Assembly (NCBI GenBank): GCA_016783865.1
Contig: JADHVS010000008.1
Span: 1 to 45,538, forward strand
DNA length: 45,538 nucleotides
Direction: 5' to 3'
Origin: Bacteroidales bacterium
Lineage (GTDB): Bacteria; Bacteroidota; Bacteroidia; Bacteroidales; SM23-62
In this document: positions 41,530 through 45,538 of the stretch, piece by piece
Layout: every line of letters starts with the position of its first letter
Numbering within the stretch: the first letter of the stretch is position 1
Notes under the pieces: model-generated
The model's input: the letters and a program-made list of their open reading frames with translations, nothing else
Databases searched by the model: none
What the model was told of the DNA's origin: nothing
Program-made: the position numbers and the translations under genes

Positions 41530-42078
41530 TTAAAAGTTCATTTCTGCATAGCCGAAAAGTGGAAGATCGGAGTCCCTGGAAGAAATGGTCATTTCATCCG
41601 GTTTAATTTTCCAATCAATGTCCAGATCGGGATCATCAAGCCTTATGCCCCTTTCATGCTCTGGATTATAGAATTGATCGCATTTGTAAAAAACGACGGC
41701 TGTCTCACTTAAAACAGAAAATCCATGGGCAAATCCTTTCGGGATGAAAAGTTGCTTCATGTTTTCTTCCGACAGCTCCACCCCGAACCATTTGCCAAAT
41801 GTGGGAGATCCATTCCTGATATCGACTGCCACATCATAGATCACTCCCTCCAGCACCCTCACCAGCTTTGTTTGAGCAAATGGTTTGAGCTGGTAATGAA
41901 GTCCCCTTACAACACCACGCATCGATTTCGATTGGTTGTCCTGAATAAAGTGGGTTTTGAGCTGGTTCCGTTCATATTCCTGCTGGTTATAGCTTTCGAA
42001 AAAGTAACCACGCTCATCCCTGAAAATTCTGGGCTCAATGATCAGTAATCCCTCAAAATCTGTCTTGTGAATGGTCAT
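41530..42078 (-). CDS. rfbC: dTDP-4-dehydrorhamnose 3,5-epimerase
   Basis: A 182-residue cupin epimerase of the dTDP-rhamnose pathway. Seen: GLLIIEPRIFRDERGYFFES, the catalytic RGLHYQL with H, KLVRVLEGVIYDVAVDIR and FIPKGFAHGF. It is 5 bp after rfbA, so tightly co-transcribed. Confidence 0.95.
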   Translation of the reverse strand: MTIHKTDFEGLLIIEPRIFRDERGYFFESYNQQEYERNQLKTHFIQDNQSKSMRGVVRGLHYQLKPFAQTKLVRVLEGVIYDVAVDIRNGSPTFGKWFGVELSEENMKQLFIPKGFAHGFSVLSETAVVFYKCDQFYNPEHERGIRLDDPDLDIDWKIKPDEMTISSRDSDLPLFGYAEMNF

Positions 42079-42083
42079 CTGAA

Positions 42084-42974
42084 CTACAAATTATCAAAGG
42101 TATAGATCTTCTCTTCCGCAATCTTTATGAGGTATTCACCATACTGATTATTACGCAATGGTTCGGCCAGCCGCAGCAACTGTTCCTTATCGATAAAGCC
42201 TCTTGTAAATGCAATTTCTTCCGGGCAACATATTTTCAGTCCTTGCCGCTGCTCAATGGTCTGAATGTAATTTGAAGCCTGAAGAAGGCTTTCATGTGTG
42301 CCCGTATCGAGCCACGCCATGCCCCTTCCCATGATATTTACCTTAAGCCTCTTTTCATCCAGAAACAGCCGGTTTAAGTCGGTAATTTCCAGCTCTCCCC
42401 GTGCTGAAGGTTTCAGGGATTTGGCTTTCTCCACAACATCATTGCTGTAAAAGTAAAGACCGGTTACAGCATAGTTGCTTTTCGGTTTTTCAGGTTTCTC
42501 TTCAATGCTCAGTGCTTTTCCCCGGTTGTCAAACTCAACCACGCCATAACGCTCCGGATCATTGACATAATACCCGAAGATGACTGCTCCATCCTTTAAT
42601 TTCGATGTTTCAAGCAATACATTGCCAAATCCATGTCCGTAAAAAATGTTGTCACCCAGGATCAGGCAGACAGGATCTGATCCAATGAATTTCTCTCCAA
42701 TGATAAATGCCTGGGATAATCCATCAGGTGAAGGTTGGATCTCGTAGGAGATACTCAAACCAAACTGGTTGCCATCGCCCAGCAGATCTTCATATAGTTG
42801 AATGTCTTTAGGCGTGGAAATGATCAGAATTTCACGTATTCCAGCCAGCATCAGCACGGAAAGCGGGTAATAGATCATCGGTTTGTCATACACCGGAATG
42901 ATCTGCTTCGAGATGCTTTTGGTGAGTGGATAGAGTCGTGTTCCGGCTCCGCCAGCCAGGATGATTCCCTTCAT
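42084..42974 (-). CDS. rfbA: Glucose-1-phosphate thymidylyltransferase
   Basis: A 296-residue nucleotidyltransferase that makes dTDP-glucose from glucose-1-phosphate and dTTP. The N-terminal [17 protein letters not shown] is the RfbA/RmlA signature, followed by [40 protein letters not shown] and [15 protein letters not shown]. It is located 6 bp after the UDP-glucuronate decarboxylase gene. Confidence 0.96.
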   Translation of the reverse strand: MKGIILAGGAGTRLYPLTKSISKQIIPVYDKPMIYYPLSVLMLAGIREILIISTPKDIQLYEDLLGDGNQFGLSISYEIQPSPDGLSQAFIIGEKFIGSDPVCLILGDNIFYGHGFGNVLLETSKLKDGAVIFGYYVNDPERYGVVEFDNRGKALSIEEKPEKPKSNYAVTGLYFYSNDVVEKAKSLKPSARGELEITDLNRLFLDEKRLKVNIMGRGMAWLDTGTHESLLQASNYIQTIEQRQGLKICCPEEIAFTRGFIDKEQLLRLAEPLRNNQYGEYLIKIAEEKIYTFDNL

Positions 42975-42980
42975 ATTATG

Positions 42981-43910
42981 TTATTTCTTAAAATATTCAA
43001 ATGTATACTGTAATCCCACATCCAGACTGACCTTCGGCTCCCATCCGTTCAATAATTTTTTTGCCATCCGAATGTCTGGTTTTCGCTGGACGGGATCATC
43101 CTCAGGCAGAGGTTTGAAGTCAATTCCGGAACTGCTGCCTGTAAGCTGAATGATTTTTTCGGCCATTTCAAGGATGGTATGTTCCACAGGATTGCCCAGA
43201 TTAACAGGACCGGTAATATCATCTGGTGTTTCCATCATCCTGATCATTCCTTCCACCAGGTCATCGATATACTGGAAACTCCTGGTCTGACTCCCGTTGC
43301 CATATACGGTCAATGGATTGTTCTGCATTGCCTGAACAAAAAAGTTGGATACCACCCTGCCATCATTGGGAAGCATCCGCGGTCCATATGTATTGAAGAT
43401 ACGGATGATCTTTACCCTTACCTGGTTCTCCCGGAAATAATCCATACACAAGGTCTCGGCACATCGTTTGCCTTCATCATAGCATGATCTGATACCAATT
43501 GGATTGACATTGCCCCAGTAATCTTCTGTCTGGGGATGCTGTTGAGGATCACCGTATACCTCACTCGTTGAGGCTTGCAGCATTTTTGCCTTGATCCTCT
43601 TAGCCAGTCCCAGCATATTAATGGTCCCCATCACTGAGGTTTTAACAGTCTTTATGGGATTGTATTGATAATGAACCGGGGATGCCGGACATGCCAGGTT
43701 ATATATTTCGTTCACCTCAATGAAAAATGGCATAGTAATATCATGCCGGATAATTTCAAAGTAGGGATGTTTAATCAGATGAACGATGTTCTTTTTAGAA
43801 CCTGTAAAATAATTATCGAGGCATATGACCTCATTTCCATCATTGAGAAGACGCTCACACAGATGAGATCCGATAAAGCCGGCTCCGCCTGTTACCAAGA
43901 TCCTTTTCAT
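42981..43910 (-). CDS. UDP-glucuronic acid decarboxylase (UXS)
   Basis: A 309-residue extended SDR that converts UDP-glucuronate to UDP-xylose. Rossmann [10 protein letters not shown] is at residues 8-17; then [25 protein letters not shown] (typical of UXS), STSEVYGDP and the catalytic YDEGKRCAE (YxxxK). It directly uses the product of the upstream UDP-glucose dehydrogenase; 59 bp separates the two. Together they give UDP-GlcA and UDP-Xyl for surface polysaccharide. Confidence 0.94.
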   Translation of the reverse strand: MKRILVTGGAGFIGSHLCERLLNDGNEVICLDNYFTGSKKNIVHLIKHPYFEIIRHDITMPFFIEVNEIYNLACPASPVHYQYNPIKTVKTSVMGTINMLGLAKRIKAKMLQASTSEVYGDPQQHPQTEDYWGNVNPIGIRSCYDEGKRCAETLCMDYFRENQVRVKIIRIFNTYGPRMLPNDGRVVSNFFVQAMQNNPLTVYGNGSQTRSFQYIDDLVEGMIRMMETPDDITGPVNLGNPVEHTILEMAEKIIQLTGSSSGIDFKPLPEDDPVQRKPDIRMAKKLLNGWEPKVSLDVGLQYTFEYFKK

Positions 43911-43969
43911 ATATACGATTCAGTTATTATTTGATGAGTGCATTTAAGAAACTGACAACACTACAGGGA

Positions 43970-45283
43970 TTACCTTCCAATTCCAAAGTATTTAAATCCC
44001 TGCTCCTTCATTTCAATGGCATCATATATGTTCCGGCCATCGAAGACGACTTTTTCTCTCATCAGCTTGTTCATCACTTTGTAATTGGGTAACCGGAATT
44101 CTGACCACTCTGTTACTACTACCAATGCATTTGCATCTATCAGGGCTTCATATCTGTCATTGGCATAAACCACATCATCCGGAAGCTGTTTTTTAGCCTG
44201 TTCCCTGGCCACCGGATCATACACATTGAGCCTGGCTCCATTTTCCAGCAATTTCTTAATGATAACCAGCGATGGAGCTTCTCTCATATCGTCCGTGTTT
44301 GGTTTAAATGAGAGTCCCCATACGGCTATTAACTTGTCCTTCAGATTTCCACCAAAGTAATTATATATTTTATTAAAGATAATTAATTTCTGATCATTAT
44401 TAATGGCATCCACCGCCTTAAGAACGCGCAGTGAATAACCCTTTTCGTCTGCCGTGTTAATCAATGCCTTCACATCTTTCGGGAAACATGATCCTCCATA
44501 TCCAACTCCTGCATACAGGAATTTATTGCCTATCCGGCTATCTGAACCAATGCCTTTCCTGACCATATTGATATCGGCACCTACAATTTCACACAGGTTG
44601 GCTATATCGTTGATGAAGCTGATCTTAGTGGCAAGCATTGAATTGGCAGCATATTTTGTCAGTTCAGCACTCGGGATATCCATGAATATAAGCGGATGCC
44701 CATTTAGCAGGAAGGGTTTATACAGCCTGTTCATGATTTTTTCTGCCTTTTCTGAATCGATGCCAATAATGATCCTGTCGGGCCGGAGAAAATCTTCTAT
44801 TGCGTCTCCTTCTTTTAAAAATTCAGGATTTGAAGCCACGTCGAAAGATATTTTTTCCCCCCTTGCTTTCAATTCTTTCTGCACTGATAACCTGATCTTT
44901 TCGGCTGTGCCTACGGGTACGGTGCTTTTAGTGGCAATCAGGTGGTAATCATTCATCATCCTGCCAATCTTACCCGCCACGCTGAGGACATATTTCAGAT
45001 CAGCACTGCCATCTTCGCCAGGCGGAGTGCCTACTGCGATAAAAACAACGTCTGAGCCTTCAAGACCTTCCTTCAGATCGGTGGAGAATCTGAGTTGTTT
45101 TTTCTCTACGTTGCGCTGGATCATTTGTTCCAGTCCAGGTTCATAGATGGGCAAAATCCCTTTATTCAGGTTCTTTATCTTTACCTCATCAACATCGATA
45201 CAGGAAACATCTATACCCGTTTCCGCAAAACACGTCCCGGTAACCAAACCAACATAGCCAGCACCAATGATGGTTATTTTCAT
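43970..45283 (-). CDS. UDP-glucose 6-dehydrogenase
   Basis: A 437-residue NAD-dependent enzyme that oxidises UDP-glucose to UDP-glucuronate. It has GAGYVGLVTG (7-16), FIAVGTPPGEDG, STVPVGTAEK, EFLKEGDAI (ASNPEFL motif), ELTKYAANSMLATKISFIN, the catalytic Cys in YGGSCFPKD (about residue 265) and WGLSFKPNTDDMREAPS. First gene of the operon in this window. Length is normal. Confidence 0.96.
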   Translation of the reverse strand: MKITIIGAGYVGLVTGTCFAETGIDVSCIDVDEVKIKNLNKGILPIYEPGLEQMIQRNVEKKQLRFSTDLKEGLEGSDVVFIAVGTPPGEDGSADLKYVLSVAGKIGRMMNDYHLIATKSTVPVGTAEKIRLSVQKELKARGEKISFDVASNPEFLKEGDAIEDFLRPDRIIIGIDSEKAEKIMNRLYKPFLLNGHPLIFMDIPSAELTKYAANSMLATKISFINDIANLCEIVGADINMVRKGIGSDSRIGNKFLYAGVGYGGSCFPKDVKALINTADEKGYSLRVLKAVDAINNDQKLIIFNKIYNYFGGNLKDKLIAVWGLSFKPNTDDMREAPSLVIIKKLLENGARLNVYDPVAREQAKKQLPDDVVYANDRYEALIDANALVVVTEWSEFRLPNYKVMNKLMREKVVFDGRNIYDAIEMKEQGFKYFGIGR

Positions 45284-45404
45284 GGTCGTTTAATATATCA
45301 AAAACAATGGATTTCAGCGATTGACAAATATATCCTTTTTTAGGTAATTATGGGATGTATCCAATGGCAAGCCGGAATTTTGATTTTCATTCCCTTTTGT
45401 GAAT

Positions 45405-45458
45405 CCTGCGAGCGTTGCGCCGTGCAAACCCGTGAGGTGGGGATTGACTGGCGAACAA
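45405..45458. repeat. Partial hairpin-element sequence at window end
   Basis: TGAATCCTGCGAGCG-like sequence (45399-45414) is identical over about 14 bases to the left edge of both twin-hairpin elements. The remainder differs, so this is a diverged or partial member, or a composite with another repeat. The right edge is not defined. Confidence 0.45.
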
Positions 45459-45538
45459 ATATAATAAGTTTTGAAACACCTCTTAGTTTCCCTGCAGGTA
45501 ACCAATCCTGTCCGGCAAGGGCTAGCTACCCACCGGAA

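Noticed and set aside
1..45538. CRISPR arrays, tRNA or rRNA genes, prophage, restriction or toxin-antitoxin systems
   Set aside because: I saw no regularly spaced repeats with unique spacers, no tRNA-like cloverleaf or rRNA sequence, and no phage or defence gene in either strand.

Overview
The window (45,538 bp, AT-rich, no rRNA or tRNA recognised) looks like a chromosomal piece of an anaerobic member of the Bacteroidota, probably Bacteroidales-like. Evidence for this is the DUF3822-rsmD pair (a Bacteroidota marker), lipoproteins with short Bacteroidota-type signal peptides, sparse Shine-Dalgarno sequences, and abundant intergenic hairpin repeats. Fe-S and flavin electron-transfer genes of types common in strict anaerobes (HdrA, QmoC-like, MinD/ferredoxin ATPases, RACo-like activator) point to anaerobic life.

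Layout. (1) 1-5.8 kb is a decayed region: a fasciclin-domain lipoprotein, a possible gene relic, an NAD-dependent SDR, and a CAP-domain lipoprotein pseudogene. The pseudogene was hit three times: by a 1.59-kb insertion element encoding a 501-aa protein, by a 105-bp twin-hairpin repeat, and by a nonsense codon. (2) 5.8-14.9 kb holds a minus-strand cluster for metal/Fe-S handling: family-4 uracil-DNA glycosylase, COG0731-like radical SAM protein, MBL-fold hydrolase, DUF89, CGGC protein, DUF4405 haem protein, two NifX-like proteins, two MinD-type ATPases with inserted ferredoxins, an IscU-like scaffold, a Zn-ribbon protein, DUF5320 and the DUF134 regulator. A divergent Spy-like periplasmic protein lies across a perfect 14-bp palindrome. 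(3) 15.8-30.7 kb is the most unusual part. It encodes an HdrA flavoprotein, a QmoC-like membrane subunit, a 1013-aa fusion of response-regulator receiver + GcvH-like lipoyl domain + HdrA, two further 530-aa receiver-lipoyl proteins, and a PiT-type permease plus a truncated copy of it. The cluster is bordered by a divergent Cache/HAMP histidine kinase and an NtrC-type sigma54 activator. (4) 30.8-38.7 kb has a RACo-like ferredoxin/ASKHA protein, a SIS-domain isomerase, rsmD-DUF3822, a RecD-like ATPase, YjbQ and its truncated copy, and a lipoprotein esterase. (5) 38.7-45.5 kb has a phosphohexomutase and a nucleotide-sugar operon (UGDH, UXS, RfbA, RfbC, RfbD) for envelope polysaccharide.

How the parts may work together. 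Each of the three receiver-lipoyl genes has a sigma54-like -24/-12 site about 50-65 bp before its start codon (TGGCAY-N5-TTGAY). About 100-140 bp further upstream lies a palindrome of the type CATACA-N-TGTATG, imperfect in one case. The sensor kinase and sigma54 activator next door are the obvious candidates to act there. I infer one regulon producing a membrane-linked Hdr/Qmo-type electron-transfer complex that works with lipoyl-bearing, receiver-containing carrier proteins. The electron donor or substrate is not evident from the window; no sat, apr, dsr or gcv genes and no lipoyl-attachment enzymes are present.

A 742-bp block covering the 3' end of one receiver-lipoyl gene and the 5' part of the permease gene is repeated almost exactly 8.4 kb away. 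The second copy carries another copy of the twin-hairpin repeat, inserted in frame at the same kind of target as in the CAP gene.
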